64,000 nucleotides of DNA from Rothia halotolerans (GCF_004136635.1 NZ_NOIU01000001.1:806001-870000); one strand, 5' to 3'. Counted from the stretch's first letter, positions 17,438 through 26,382 are shown. Program-made: numbers and translations. Notes: generated by a model not told the origin, from the sequence alone.

Positions 17438-18115
17438 TCAGGCCTGCGCGCGGGAGACGTAGAGCGCGTCGGTCGCGGCAGGACCCAGCGGGAGGGCAGC
17501 GCCGTCGTCGATCTGGACCTCGACGCCGCCCAGGTACGGGTCCCGGGCCCGCTTGAGCAGGCGGGTGCCCACCCGGATGCCGTGGCCGGCGAAGAACTGG
17601 AGCAGCTCGGGGTCGGCGTCGGAGATCCGCTCGACGCTCAGCGCCTGGTCCGCGCCCGCCTGCGTGAGGGGGATAGCGGCGGGCAGGGTGGTGGTGCCGT
17701 CGGCGGCCGGGATGGGGTCGCCGTGCGGGTCGCGCGAGGGATGGCCCAGGCGCTCGTCGATCCGCTCGATCATGAAGTCGGAGACCGAGTGCTCCAGCAC
17801 CTCGGCCTCGTCGTGCACCTGGTCCCAGGTGTAGCCGAGCACCTCCACCAGGAAGGTCTCCAGCAGGCGGTGGCGGCGCACCATGGCGACGGCGTGCAGC
17901 CGACCCGCCTCGGTGAGCTCCACGCTGCCGTAGGGAGCGTGCTCCAGGAGACCCTGCGAGGTCAGCCGGCGGATCGCGTCCGAGACGGAGGAGAGCCGCA
18001 GTCCCGTGGCCGCGGCGATGCCCGACGCCGTGACCTCGTCGTCGGACCACTCGGCCAGCGTCCAGATGGTCTTGAGGTAGTTCTGGGCGGAGCTGCTCAG
18101 CTGGGTGACAGACAT
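17438..18115 (-). CDS. mntR: DtxR/MntR family metal-dependent regulator
   Basis: Regulator of 225 aa. N-terminal winged helix (SAQNYLKTIWTLAEWSDDEV, then GIAAATGLRLSSVSDAI), the helical dimerisation and metal-site region (VRRHRLLETFLVEVLGYTWD, DEAEVLEHSVSDFMIERID) and a C-terminal SH3-like domain typical of the longer DtxR/IdeR/MntR proteins. The metal-site pattern His-Arg-Leu-Leu-Glu plus Glu-x-x-Glu-His is intact. ATG 18115 was chosen because GGAG lies 4 nt upstream. Adjacency to the importer suggests manganese-dependent repression of it. Iron response cannot be excluded. Confidence 0.85.
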   Translation of the reverse strand: MSVTQLSSSAQNYLKTIWTLAEWSDDEVTASGIAAATGLRLSSVSDAIRRLTSQGLLEHAPYGSVELTEAGRLHAVAMVRRHRLLETFLVEVLGYTWDQVHDEAEVLEHSVSDFMIERIDERLGHPSRDPHGDPIPAADGTTTLPAAIPLTQAGADQALSVERISDADPELLQFFAGHGIRVGTRLLKRARDPYLGGVEVQIDDGAALPLGPAATDALYVSRAQA

Positions 18116-18293
18116 GGTCTCCATGGTACGGAACCGCCGGGACGGGCGCGGGCCCGCCGGAGAAGAGGCCCACTGAACGCGCCTCGGCACTCGAGGTGGC
18201 GCCTGCGAAGGGGGAGGGCGGAGACCGCCGCCCGGCGGATCCGGACCCGCGGAGGACGAGGGACGGGCCCCCGCCCTGCGATGCCGAGCGCCC

Positions 18294-18313
18294 GTGCGGG
18301 ATCGATCCCGCAC
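18294..18313 (-). terminator. Terminator-like hairpin after the isomerase gene
   Basis: GTGCGGGATCGATCCCGCAC is a perfect 20-bp palindrome 15 nt past the stop of the leftward isomerase gene. It would form a 7-bp stem with an ATCGAT loop. There is no T tract. Confidence 0.5.
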
Positions 18314-18327
18314 AGGCGACGGAGGCC

Positions 18328-19341
18328 TCACCCCGCGTTCGTCGGGGCGCTTATCGCCGCCTCGGCCTCGCGCAGCGCCTCCGCGGCGAGCGCGATGCCC
18401 TCCTCGCGGCCCAGCTCGGTGTCCTCGTGCTCGATGTTGACCCACATCTGCGGGTCGATCTCGCGCAGCGCCTCGAGGAACCGGGTCCAGTACTCCACGG
18501 GGTGACCCTTGCCGATCGCCACGAAGTCCCAGGCGGCGGGCTGGGGCCACTCGTTGGCCCACTCGTCGCCGCCGAGGTTGGTGCGCTCCTCGTCCGGGCC
18601 GAGACGGCGGAAGGAGTTGTCCAGCACGCCGTTGATCGCCGCCTGCGGGTTGATCCGCACGTCCTTGGCCGCCGCGTGGAGGACGAGCGGGCCGAGGTCG
18701 CGGGCCACGGCCACCGGGTCCATCTGCTGCCAGAACAGGTGCGAGGCGTCGAGCTCGACGCCGAGGCTCCCGGCCCCGGTCCGCTCCAGCAGCTCCCGGA
18801 CGCCGGCGGGGTTGAAGACGAGGTTCTGCGGGTGCAGCTCCAGGGCCACCTTGACGCCGTGCTCGGCGGCCAGCTCGTCGATCTCGCGCCAGAACGGCGT
18901 CGCGATCCCCCACTGGTGCTCCAGGGCGTCCAGCGCGGCGGAGTTCCACGCGTTGACGATCCAGTTGGGGCGCGTACCGCCCTCCTCGCCGGCGGGCAGG
19001 CCGGACATGGTGACCACGCGGTCCTGGCCCAGGCGGGCAGCGAGCCGGATGGAGCGGCGGAGGTCCTCGGCGTGCCGGGGCCCGATCCGAGGGTTCGGGT
19101 GCAGCGGGTTGCCGTTGCAGTTCAGCCCGGCGATGCTCACGCCGGTGCCCTCGAACTGCGCCAGGTAGTCGTCGCGGGCGGCATCGCTGGTCAGGATGGC
19201 GTCCATGTCCGGGACGTGGAGGGGCGGGAGGAAGCCGCCGGTGTTCAGCTCGATCCCGGTGAGGCCCTGGCCGGCGACGGCCTTCAGGGCCTCGGCCAGC
19301 GGGCGGTCGTGCAGGATGGCGTTGTAGAGGCCCAGCTTCAC
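18328..19341 (-). CDS. Sugar phosphate isomerase/epimerase (xylose isomerase-like TIM barrel)
   Basis: TIM-barrel enzyme of about 337 aa: KLGLYNAILHDRPLAEAL at the start, GIELNTGGF, VALELHPQN, LGVELDASH and the C-terminal VNIEHED. The Glu/His/Asp/Glu set matches the metal ligands of the AP-endonuclease-2 fold used by sugar isomerases and epimerases. The exact sugar is unknown. The GTG start at 19341 is preceded by GAGGAG. The gene is divergent from a LacI-type regulator with a perfect operator between them, so it is probably a sugar-inducible catabolic enzyme. Confidence 0.8.
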   Translation of the reverse strand: MKLGLYNAILHDRPLAEALKAVAGQGLTGIELNTGGFLPPLHVPDMDAILTSDAARDDYLAQFEGTGVSIAGLNCNGNPLHPNPRIGPRHAEDLRRSIRLAARLGQDRVVTMSGLPAGEEGGTRPNWIVNAWNSAALDALEHQWGIATPFWREIDELAAEHGVKVALELHPQNLVFNPAGVRELLERTGAGSLGVELDASHLFWQQMDPVAVARDLGPLVLHAAAKDVRINPQAAINGVLDNSFRRLGPDEERTNLGGDEWANEWPQPAAWDFVAIGKGHPVEYWTRFLEALREIDPQMWVNIEHEDTELGREEGIALAAEALREAEAAISAPTNAG

Positions 19342-19390
19342 GGGGCGGCTCCTCTCCGGGGGCTTGTTCCGAGGGTCGCGTGGAAGAATG

Positions 19391-19402
19391 TGGAACGTTC
19401 CA
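19391..19402. promoter_or_regulatory. LacI-type operator between isomerase and lacI-type gene
   Basis: TGGAACGTTCCA is a perfect 12-bp palindrome with the central CG seen in LacI-family operators. It lies 50 nt from the isomerase start and 57 nt from the regulator start, so one site could control both. Confidence 0.65.
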
Positions 19403-19458
19403 GACTTCTCCACTCCTGAAGTGTGATCTATGTCTATATGTCCTGTCAAGGAGGCGGC

Positions 19459-20535
19459 ATGGCGCATCGGCAGCCCACCATCATCGACGTCGCCCGGCGC
19501 GCGGGCGTCTCCAAGTCGCTGGTCTCGATGGCGCTGCGCGGGGACCCCGGCGTCTCGGAGGCCCGGCGGACCGCGGTGCTCGACGCCGCGGCGCAGCTCG
19601 GCCACCGCCCCAACCGGGCGGCGTCGATCCTCGCCGGCACCCGGACGGACACCGTCGGCGTGATCGTCGACGACCTGCGCAACCCCTGGTACCTCCCCCT
19701 GCTGGAGGGCGTCCGGGAGGCGCTGGTCCCGCACGGGCTGCGACTGACGCTGACGGACGCGGCGATGAACCGGCACCTGGGCAGCGACCCCGTCGACGAC
19801 GCCCTCTCGCTCCGGGTGGACGGGCTGATCATGGCCGCCGAGGCCCTGGATCCCCGGGCCGTGCCGGCGGAGCTCCCGCTCGTCGTCGCCGGCACCCGGG
19901 CGCAGCGGCCGGCGGGCGCCTGGGCGGTGGCCGCGGACGAGGCCGCCGGGGCCCGCCTGGCGCTGGAGCACCTGCGCGGACTCGGGCATCGCCGCATCGC
20001 CCATCTGACCGGCACGGGAGGCAGTGCGCGGGCGCGCCGCGAGGCCGCGGAGGCGGCAGCCGCCGAGGACCCGGCGACGAGCCTTGCGGTGGACGGGGAG
20101 GGCGCCCCCACCGAGGAGGCGGGCTACATCTCGGCGCTGCGCCTGCTGCGCGAGCACCCGGACACCACCGCGATCCTCGCCGCCAACGACGTCATGGCGA
20201 TGGGCGCCCTGGCCGCGGCGCGGGAGCTGGGGCTGCGCGTGCCCGAGGACCTCTCGGTCATGGGGCAGGACGCCACTCCCCTGGCGGCCTCCCCGCTGCT
20301 GCGGCTCTCCACGGTGGACCCGCATCACGACGAGGTCGGCCGCGCGGCCGCCGGGCTGCTGGTGCGGCTGATCCGCGGGGAGGGCGGCGCGACGTCGGCC
20401 CCAGCATCGACATCGACACCAGGAGCGACCCCGGAGGCCCTCCTCGAACCCACCCTCATCGCACGCCGGACCACCGGGCCAGCCCCGGCGGAAACGGGCT
20501 CGTCCCAGCCGTTCCCCGCCCAGCCTCCGAATTAG
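19459..20535 (+). CDS. LacI family transcriptional regulator
   Basis: Regulator of 358 aa. The N-terminal helix-turn-helix TIIDVARRAGVSKSLVSMAL and hinge helix RPNRAASILAG are followed by a periplasmic-binding-protein-like sensor (GVIVDDLRNPWYLPLLEGV, FAANDVMAMG-like TAILAANDVMAMGALAA). AGGAGG precedes ATG 19459. It probably represses itself and the divergent isomerase through the palindrome at 19391. The last 60 residues are a Pro/Ala/Thr-rich tail. Confidence 0.92.
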   Translation: MAHRQPTIIDVARRAGVSKSLVSMALRGDPGVSEARRTAVLDAAAQLGHRPNRAASILAGTRTDTVGVIVDDLRNPWYLPLLEGVREALVPHGLRLTLTDAAMNRHLGSDPVDDALSLRVDGLIMAAEALDPRAVPAELPLVVAGTRAQRPAGAWAVAADEAAGARLALEHLRGLGHRRIAHLTGTGGSARARREAAEAAAAEDPATSLAVDGEGAPTEEAGYISALRLLREHPDTTAILAANDVMAMGALAAARELGLRVPEDLSVMGQDATPLAASPLLRLSTVDPHHDEVGRAAAGLLVRLIRGEGGATSAPASTSTPGATPEALLEPTLIARRTTGPAPAETGSSQPFPAQPPN

Positions 20536-20569
20536 ATGACGAATGACGTAGGAAATTCTCCGCAGACCC

Positions 20570-20606
20570 TTGGCAAGCGCGAACTGTTGAGGATAGGCTC
20601 ACCTTA
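20570..20606 (+). promoter_or_regulatory. Promoter overlapped by an IdeR/DtxR-like iron box
   Basis: TTGGCA (20570-20575) and TAGGCT (20594-20599) are spaced by 18 bp. The -10 box lies inside a 19-bp sequence (20588-20606) that matches the IdeR/DtxR consensus TTAGGTTAGGCTAACCTAA at 15 of 19 positions by my count. This predicts an iron-repressed rightward transcript. Confidence 0.5.
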
Positions 20607-20675
20607 CTGGTTGCTGATAAGTTTCCTGTGTGTGTGATGCTGGAAGCCCCCGCCGTGAGGCGGGGGCTTCCGTCG
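20606..20675 (+). ncRNA. Candidate short iron-regulated transcript
   Basis: From the predicted start near 20606 to the hairpin ending at 20671 the transcript would be about 70 nt. It contains no frame with a ribosome site. The promoter, iron box and terminator together resemble a small regulatory RNA gene, but the hairpin may simply end the lacI-type transcript. This is inference from sequence layout only. Confidence 0.3.
20642..20671. terminator. Strong terminator hairpin between convergent genes
   Basis: Perfect 13-bp stem (arm GGAAGCCCCCGCC, 20642-20654 with 20659-20671) and a GTGA loop. It serves the rightward lacI-type gene and possibly the leftward TetR gene. There is no T run. Confidence 0.75.
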
Positions 20676-20736
20676 TTGGGGAGCGGCCCCGCCGGAGGGC
20701 ACCGCGGAGTCGGACCGCCACGACGAGCCGACGCGG

Positions 20737-21402
20737 CTACCCGCCCAGCCGCCGCAGCCGGGCGCGCAGACCCTCCACCATGACCTCCAGCCCCAGCGTG
20801 AAGGCCTGGTCGGCGGCGCTGACGCCCCGCTCGCGGCCGTCCTCGCGGGCCGCCCGGACGGCCATAGCCAGGGCATCGTCCCCGCCCTCGCCCTCCGGCA
20901 GGGCGATCTCCCCCTGGGCCACGACGTCCAGGGCGGAGCCGATGATGAACGACTCCAGGGCGACGATGACGGGCACGATCTCCCGGTCCGGCCACCCGCC
21001 CGCGCGCAGGCTCGCCGCCATCGGCCGGTAGACGGCCAGGGCGGACTCGGCCGAGCCGACGGGGTTGACGGCCAGCAGCGTGGCGACCTCCGGGTCGCGG
21101 GCGAAGGCCTCGCGGTAGGACCACGCCATCGGGACGATCGCAGCGTCCCAGTCCGCCTGCGCGAAGGCGGAGCCGTCGATGCCGGCGGTGAAGGAGTTCC
21201 GCATCAGGGTCACGACCTCCTCGCGCCCCCTGACGTGGTTGTAGAGCGCGGGAGGCTGCACGCCGAGGTGCTTCGCCACCCGGGCGAGGCTGAACCCGGA
21301 CGCGCCCTGCTCCCGGCTCACCTCGAAGGCCGCCTCGAGGATGCGCTCCCTGCTGAGGAGGGGGCGGGTGGGGCGGCCTCTGGGGCGCGGGGGGACCGGC
21401 AT
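20737..21402 (-). CDS. TetR family transcriptional regulator
   Basis: Regulator of 221 aa. The helix-turn-helix SLARVAKHLGVQPPALYNHV is typical of TetR/AcrR proteins; the C-terminal ligand domain is the TetR_C_33-like type with VVALESFIIGSALD. ATG 21402 is preceded by AGGAGG. It is divergent from an amino-acid permease gene and probably represses it and the linked amidohydrolase. The 119-bp gap contains an AT-rich stretch at 21458-21485 suited to a promoter, but I could not define a convincing operator. Confidence 0.88.
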   Translation of the reverse strand: MPVPPRPRGRPTRPLLSRERILEAAFEVSREQGASGFSLARVAKHLGVQPPALYNHVRGREEVVTLMRNSFTAGIDGSAFAQADWDAAIVPMAWSYREAFARDPEVATLLAVNPVGSAESALAVYRPMAASLRAGGWPDREIVPVIVALESFIIGSALDVVAQGEIALPEGEGGDDALAMAVRAAREDGRERGVSAADQAFTLGLEVMVEGLRARLRRLGG

Positions 21403-21521
21403 CGGGCAATGACCTCCTGGAATTCCCTCTGGACACCTCCAGTATCCCATGTCACACTGTTGAAAATTATGGGGATTAATTATCGAGGGTCTCGGCCCCG
21501 TCCGGCGATGCGGAGAACACC

Positions 21522-22934
21522 ATGAGCGAGCACCAGAGTCCCATCACGGCGACCTTCGGCACCCCGCCGCAGGTCACCATGAAGAAGGTCCTCGGACTGC
21601 CGGCGGTCGTCGCCTACGGGCTCTCCTCCATGGGCCTGCTGGCCGTCTTCACGATCTACGGCACGGGGACGCGGCTGAGCGAGGGGCACCTGCCGGCGGC
21701 CTACATCGTGGCCATCGTGGCCATGCTGCTCACCGCCCACAGCTACGCCCGGATGGCCTGGGCGGTCCCCCGCTCGGGCTCGGCGTACGTGTACTCGCGG
21801 ATGTCCTTCGGGCCGTTCGTCGGCTTCCTCACCGGCTGGGTCATGCTCCTGGATTACATGTTCCTGCCCATGGTCAACTTCCTGCTGATCGGCATCTACC
21901 TCAACTCGGTGTTCGCCGCGGTGCCGATGTGGATCTTCACGCTGACCGCCATCGTCCTGGTGCTCTGCCTGAGCATCATCGGCGTGAGCTGGATCGGCAG
22001 GCTCAACCTCGCCCTCTCGGTGGTCGCGCTGCTGGTGGCGGGCGCCTTCGTCGTCCTGGCCTTCACCCATGCGGAGGACCTCACCGTCGAGTCCCTGACG
22101 GCCCCGCTGCTGCCCGAGAACGGGTCGCTGGGCTCCGTGATGGCCGCCGCGGCGGTGCTGTCCTTCGCCTTCCTCGGCTTCGACGGCGTCTCGACCCTCG
22201 CCGAGGAGACCCGGGACCCGCGCCGGACCATCCCGCGCGGCGTCGTGCTCTCGATCCTGTTCATCGGCGTGATCTTCTTCCTCGTCGCGTGGGCCGGCAA
22301 CGTGCTCTACCCGGACTGGACGCAGCTGACCAACCTCGACGCCGCCGGCACCGAGATGATGGCCGCGGTCGGAGGAGGCGTGCTGACGACGGCGTTCCTG
22401 ATCGCCTACCTCCTCGGCACCGTCCTGTGCGGCACGGCCGCCCAGATGAGCGTCTCCCGCGTCATCTTCGCCATGGGCCGCGACGGGATGCTGCCCCGGC
22501 CGCTGGCCTTCCTCCACCCGCGCTTCCGAACCCCCTACGTCGCGGCGATCCTCGTCTCGATCGTCTCCCTCACCGCGCTGTTCATCACGCTGGACCAGGC
22601 GGTGTACATGATCAACTTCGGGGCCCTGGTCGCCTTCGCGGTGGTGAACCTGGCGATGATCAAGCACTTCTGGTGGGACCGGAAGGACCGGGGCCCGCTG
22701 CAGGCCGTGCGGCACCTGCTCCTCCCCGCCCTCGGCTTCGCCTTCATCGCCTACCTCTGGAGCTCGCTGGCGCCGTTCACCTTCATCCTCGGCGGGGCGT
22801 GGATCCTCGTCGGCCTGGCGATCCTCGCCTGGCGCACCGGGGGCTTCCGCCGCCAGCCGCCGGCCATCGCCCTGGACGAGGATCCGGCAACGGGCACCGA
22901 GCCCCGCGCCCCCTCGACCGACATCCGCCTCTGA
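21522..22934 (+). CDS. APC family amino acid permease
   Basis: Membrane transporter of 470 aa with about twelve helices. The APC motif in helix 1 is GLPAVVAYGLSSMG, helix 2-3 shows the SGSAYVYSRMSFGPFVGFLTGW signature region, and FAFLGFDGVSTLAEETRDP is the highly conserved helix 6-loop motif of the amino acid-polyamine-organocation family. It probably imports an amino acid or amine. The linked amidohydrolase starts 64 nt downstream in the same direction, suggesting uptake and breakdown of one compound under control of the divergent TetR. Confidence 0.88.
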   Translation: MSEHQSPITATFGTPPQVTMKKVLGLPAVVAYGLSSMGLLAVFTIYGTGTRLSEGHLPAAYIVAIVAMLLTAHSYARMAWAVPRSGSAYVYSRMSFGPFVGFLTGWVMLLDYMFLPMVNFLLIGIYLNSVFAAVPMWIFTLTAIVLVLCLSIIGVSWIGRLNLALSVVALLVAGAFVVLAFTHAEDLTVESLTAPLLPENGSLGSVMAAAAVLSFAFLGFDGVSTLAEETRDPRRTIPRGVVLSILFIGVIFFLVAWAGNVLYPDWTQLTNLDAAGTEMMAAVGGGVLTTAFLIAYLLGTVLCGTAAQMSVSRVIFAMGRDGMLPRPLAFLHPRFRTPYVAAILVSIVSLTALFITLDQAVYMINFGALVAFAVVNLAMIKHFWWDRKDRGPLQAVRHLLLPALGFAFIAYLWSSLAPFTFILGGAWILVGLAILAWRTGGFRRQPPAIALDEDPATGTEPRAPSTDIRL

Positions 22935-22956
22935 CCCGAACCACCGCAGGAACCCC

Positions 22957-22980
22957 CGAACCGACGAACCCACGAACCGA
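22957..22980 (+). repeat. 8-bp tandem repeat between permease and amidohydrolase genes
   Basis: CGAACCGA, CGAACCCA, CGAACCGA at 22957, 22965 and 22973, with another CGAACC at 22937. It is a short repeat in the 64-nt intergenic gap with no evident function. Confidence 0.6.
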
Positions 22981-22998
22981 CCGGAAAGGCCCCACACG

Positions 22999-24600
22999 AT
23001 GACCCACGCAGGACCCGAGCTCGCGATCCTCGCCGGCACGATCCACACGCTATCCGACGAGCGCGGGATCACCGCCCTCGGCATCACCGACGGGCGCGTC
23101 ACCCACCTCGGCACCCGGGAGGAGGCCGCGGGCTGGGGCGCCCGGCGCGTCGTCGACCACGGCGCCGCGACGCTGGTGCCGGGGCTGGTGGACGCCCACA
23201 TCCACCCCGTCCACGGCCAGAGCGTGGCCCGCGGGGTCTTCCTCGGCGACGCCGCGACGCCGGAGGAGGTCGGCGAGGCCCTGGCGGAGCACGCCGGCGA
23301 GGCCGCCTCGTCCGGCGAGTGGGTCCTGGGCTGGGGGTTGAAGCAGACGGTCTTCGGCGAGCGCGCGCCCGAGGGCCGCTTCCTCGAGCGCTTCCTGCCG
23401 GGCTGCAGGGTCCACGTGATGTTCTTCGACGGCCACGCGAGCATCGCCTCCCCCGCCGCGCTGGCCGCGGCCGGGGTGAGGGAGGGCGGCCCGGTCGAGG
23501 GAGGCGGGGAGATCGTCGTCGACGCCGAGGGGGAGCCCACCGGCTTCCTCGTCGAAACCACCGCAATGGAGCGGGTGCTCGCCGTCGTCCCGGCGATGAC
23601 CTTCGAGGAGAAGACGCAGGCCGTGCTGGCGACCTTCGAGGGCATGGCCGCCGCCGGGCTGACCGGCGGGGAGGTCCTCGACCTGGAGGACCCCGACTCC
23701 ATCGGGATCCTCGAGGCCATCGAGGAGCGCGGCGAGCTGCCGATCCGGCTCCGGGTGGCGCCGTGGATCCTCTCCAAGCACGGCCCGGAGCAGCTGGAGC
23801 GGGTGCTCGCCCTGCAGGGCCGGGAGGGGCGGCGCTTCGCCGTCCGCGGCGCCAAGCTCATGATCGACGGGACCATCGACAACGGCAGCGCGTGGCTGCA
23901 CCGGCCCGACGCGTACGGCGAGGGCACCCACGGCCACTACTCCGAGCCGGAGCGGTACCTCTCCACCCTGCGCGCCCTCCACGAGGCAGGGGTCACGACG
24001 ACGACGCACGCGATCGGCGACCGCGGCATCCGCTTCGTCATCGACGCCATCGCCGCCCTGCCCGCCGGCGGCCCACGGCACCGCATCGAGCACCTCGAGG
24101 AGCTCGACGACGAGGGGCTGGCCGCCCTGCGCGCCTCCGGCGCCGCCGCGAGCATGCAGCCGACCCACTGCACGCACTTCCTGGAGGCCGACCGGTCCGA
24201 CGCGTGGTCGCGCCGCCTGGGCGACGAGCGGGTGGACTTCGCCTTCCGGCTGCGGGACGTGCACGACACCGGCGTCGTCCTCGCCCTCGGCTCGGACTGG
24301 CCGATCGCGCCCTACGACCCGCGCGAGATCATGGCCGACGCCCGCAGCCGGCGCCGCACGGCGGTGCCGGGGAGCGAGCCGATCCTGCCCGCGCAGGGGC
24401 TGACGGCCCTGGAGGCGCTGGAGGGGTACACGGCCGGGGGCCACGAGTCCACGGGGGCCGCCGGCGGGCGGATCGTCCTCGGCGCGCTCGCCGACCTCAC
24501 GGTGCTCGACGCCGACCCGCTGGCGGTCTCACCGGAGGAGATGGCCGCGGCGAGGGTCGTGGCGACCTACGTGGGCGGAGAGCGGGTCGTCCTCGTCTAG
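22999..24600 (+). CDS. Amidohydrolase family 3 (YtcJ-like) enzyme
   Basis: Metal-dependent hydrolase of 533 aa. Motifs: VDAHIHP (metal His pair), FDGHASIAS, KLMIDGTIDNGSAWL, THAIGDRG, HRIEHLEEL, and GSDWP (metal Asp). This is the amidohydrolase 3/YtcJ pattern, enzymes acting on amide or carbamate bonds. The natural substrate is not known. It follows the amino-acid-type permease gene and may share its transcript. Its stop codon shares the palindrome CTAG with that of the convergent small gene. Confidence 0.87.
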   Translation: MTHAGPELAILAGTIHTLSDERGITALGITDGRVTHLGTREEAAGWGARRVVDHGAATLVPGLVDAHIHPVHGQSVARGVFLGDAATPEEVGEALAEHAGEAASSGEWVLGWGLKQTVFGERAPEGRFLERFLPGCRVHVMFFDGHASIASPAALAAAGVREGGPVEGGGEIVVDAEGEPTGFLVETTAMERVLAVVPAMTFEEKTQAVLATFEGMAAAGLTGGEVLDLEDPDSIGILEAIEERGELPIRLRVAPWILSKHGPEQLERVLALQGREGRRFAVRGAKLMIDGTIDNGSAWLHRPDAYGEGTHGHYSEPERYLSTLRALHEAGVTTTTHAIGDRGIRFVIDAIAALPAGGPRHRIEHLEELDDEGLAALRASGAAASMQPTHCTHFLEADRSDAWSRRLGDERVDFAFRLRDVHDTGVVLALGSDWPIAPYDPREIMADARSRRRTAVPGSEPILPAQGLTALEALEGYTAGGHESTGAAGGRIVLGALADLTVLDADPLAVSPEEMAAARVVATYVGGERVVLV

Positions 24601-24824
24601 TGCCTGCTTCCGGGCCCGCGCTCCCCGTGCTCCGGCTTGTCCTTCGCCAGCCACACGACGGCGAGGACCACGAGGATCACGAAGACGACGAGCGCGGCGT
24701 ACACCCACAGGTGCGGGGTGCCCGACTGGATGGTGATCCAGGCGACCACCGCGGAGCCGACGATCAGAGTGCCCAGGAAGGCCAGGGTGACCTGGCTCCT
24801 GGAGCGCTTCGGAAACTGTGCCAC
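24597..24824 (-). CDS. Small two-helix membrane protein
   Basis: Protein of 75 aa with two hydrophobic helices (VTLAFLGTLIVGSAVVAWIT and YAALVVFVILVVLAVVWLA) and charged ends (MAQFPKRSRSQ; DKPEHGERGPGSRH). I do not recognise the family. Small proteins of this shape are common in actinobacteria. Its stop overlaps that of the convergent amidohydrolase by a shared CTAG. Confidence 0.6.
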   Translation of the reverse strand: MAQFPKRSRSQVTLAFLGTLIVGSAVVAWITIQSGTPHLWVYAALVVFVILVVLAVVWLAKDKPEHGERGPGSRH

Positions 24825-24957
24825 GCGTCCCCCTTCCGGAGAGGCCCACCGGACCCTCGGGACCGGCCGGCGACTGCGATGCCGCCGTGACTGTCCATGC
24901 TACCCGGCACGGACGCCGAACGTAGGAGATCGCGCTGCCGATGACGGCGACGGCGCG

Positions 24958-24985
24958 CCTTCGGCTCAGCCGAATCAGCCGAAGG
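24958..24985 (-). terminator. Hairpin overlapping the gntT stop codon
   Basis: CCTTCGGCT (24958-24966) pairs with AGCCGAAGG (24977-24985) across a 10-nt loop that contains the gntT stop. This is a plausible terminator for the leftward gluconate operon. Confidence 0.45.
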
Positions 24986-26375
24986 CTGCCGCCGCGTAGA
25001 AGATGATCGCGGCGAAGGCGAAGCCCACCACGCCGATCAGCGTCTCCATCACGGTCCAGGTCTTCAGGGTGGTCTTCTCGTCCATCTGGAAGAAGCGGCC
25101 CACCAGCCAGAAGCCGGAGTCGTTGAAGTGGGAGAGGATCACCGAGCCGGCGGCCACGGCCAGCACCATCGCGGCGACCTGGACCTCGTTGTACCCGCCG
25201 GCCTGGACGCCGGAGGAGATCAGCCCGGCCGCCGTCGTCAGCGCGACCGTGGCCGAGCCCTGCGCGACCCGCAGAATGCCGGCGATGAGGAAGCCCGCGA
25301 AGATCAGCGGGACGCCGATCCCCTCGAGCGAGTCCGTCAGGGCGTCGCCGATCCCGGAGGTCCGCAGCACGCCGCCGAACATCCCGCCGGCGCCGGTGAT
25401 GAGGATGACCGAGCAGACCGCGGGCAGCGCGCCCTCGAGCGTCGACTGCACGGCGTTCTTGCTCTGACCGCGCCCCCTCCCGAGGACGACGACGCCGACC
25501 AGCAGGGTGATCAGCAGCGCCACCGGCGTCTCGCCCAGCAGCCCGAAGATCTGGAACCAGAGCTGGTCCGCGGCGCCCTCGCCCAGGGCGCCGGCGCTGT
25601 CCAGGGTGCTCAGGCCGGTGTTGGCGAAGATCAGGATCATCGGCAGCAGCAGCAGCGCCACCACGGTGCCCCAGCGCGGCGGATCCGAGCGGTCCTGGAC
25701 CTCCTGGTCGCTGAAGAGGCTAGGCACCGGCAGGTTGACCTTGCGGCCGATGTACTTGCTGTAGACGTAGACGGCCAGCAACCAGGTCGGGATCGCGACG
25801 ACGAGGCCCACCAGCAGAACCATGCCGACGTTGGCGTCGAAGAACGACGCCGCCGTGACCGGCCCCGGATGCGGCGGGACGAAGACGTGCATCACGGAGA
25901 ACGCGCCGACGGCGGGGATCCCGTAGAACAGCATCGAGCCGCCGACCCAGCGGGCGACGGAGAAGACGACCGGCAGCATGACCACCAGGCCGGCGTCGAA
26001 GAAGATGGGGAAGCCGAAGAGCAGCGAGGCCACGCCCAGCGCCAGCGGCGCCCGGTGCTCGCCGAAGACCGAGATCAGCTTGTGGGCCAGCACCTTGGCC
26101 CCGCCGGAGACCTCCAGCAGGCCGCCGAGCATGGCCCCGAGCCCCACCAGCAGCGCCACGCTCGCCAGCGTGCCGCCGAAGCCGTCCAGCATCACGTCCG
26201 CGATCGAGTCGAGCGGGATGGTGACGACGGCGGTCAGGAGGCTGACGAGGATCAGCGCCGGGAAGGCGTGCAGCCTGAGCTTCATGATCAGCACCAGCAG
26301 CAGCGCGATGGCCGCCGCGGCGACCAGGAGCAGCGGAAGCGCTCCGAGTGTGGGGGTCCAGCCCTCGATCTCCAT
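24975..26375 (-). CDS. gntT: Gluconate permease, GntP family
   Basis: Membrane permease of 466 aa with twelve or more helices, importing gluconate with protons. Family segments: GFGGTLASVALLVGLGAMLG, GFPIFFDAGLVVMLPV, HVFVPPHPGPVTAASFF, and QGSATVALTTAAGLI. It lies 7 nt after the gluconokinase stop, in the same operon. That arrangement makes gluconate the likely substrate. Confidence 0.92.
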   Translation of the reverse strand: MEIEGWTPTLGALPLLLVAAAAIALLLVLIMKLRLHAFPALILVSLLTAVVTIPLDSIADVMLDGFGGTLASVALLVGLGAMLGGLLEVSGGAKVLAHKLISVFGEHRAPLALGVASLLFGFPIFFDAGLVVMLPVVFSVARWVGGSMLFYGIPAVGAFSVMHVFVPPHPGPVTAASFFDANVGMVLLVGLVVAIPTWLLAVYVYSKYIGRKVNLPVPSLFSDQEVQDRSDPPRWGTVVALLLLPMILIFANTGLSTLDSAGALGEGAADQLWFQIFGLLGETPVALLITLLVGVVVLGRGRGQSKNAVQSTLEGALPAVCSVILITGAGGMFGGVLRTSGIGDALTDSLEGIGVPLIFAGFLIAGILRVAQGSATVALTTAAGLISSGVQAGGYNEVQVAAMVLAVAAGSVILSHFNDSGFWLVGRFFQMDEKTTLKTWTVMETLIGVVGFAFAAIIFYAAAAFG

Positions 26376-26382
26376 GACGGTC

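Noticed and set aside
21480-23927. An 815-codon minus-strand frame opposite the permease and amidohydrolase
   Set aside because: Low-complexity Arg/Gly/Asp-rich product and no ribosome site; the plus-strand genes have clear family motifs.
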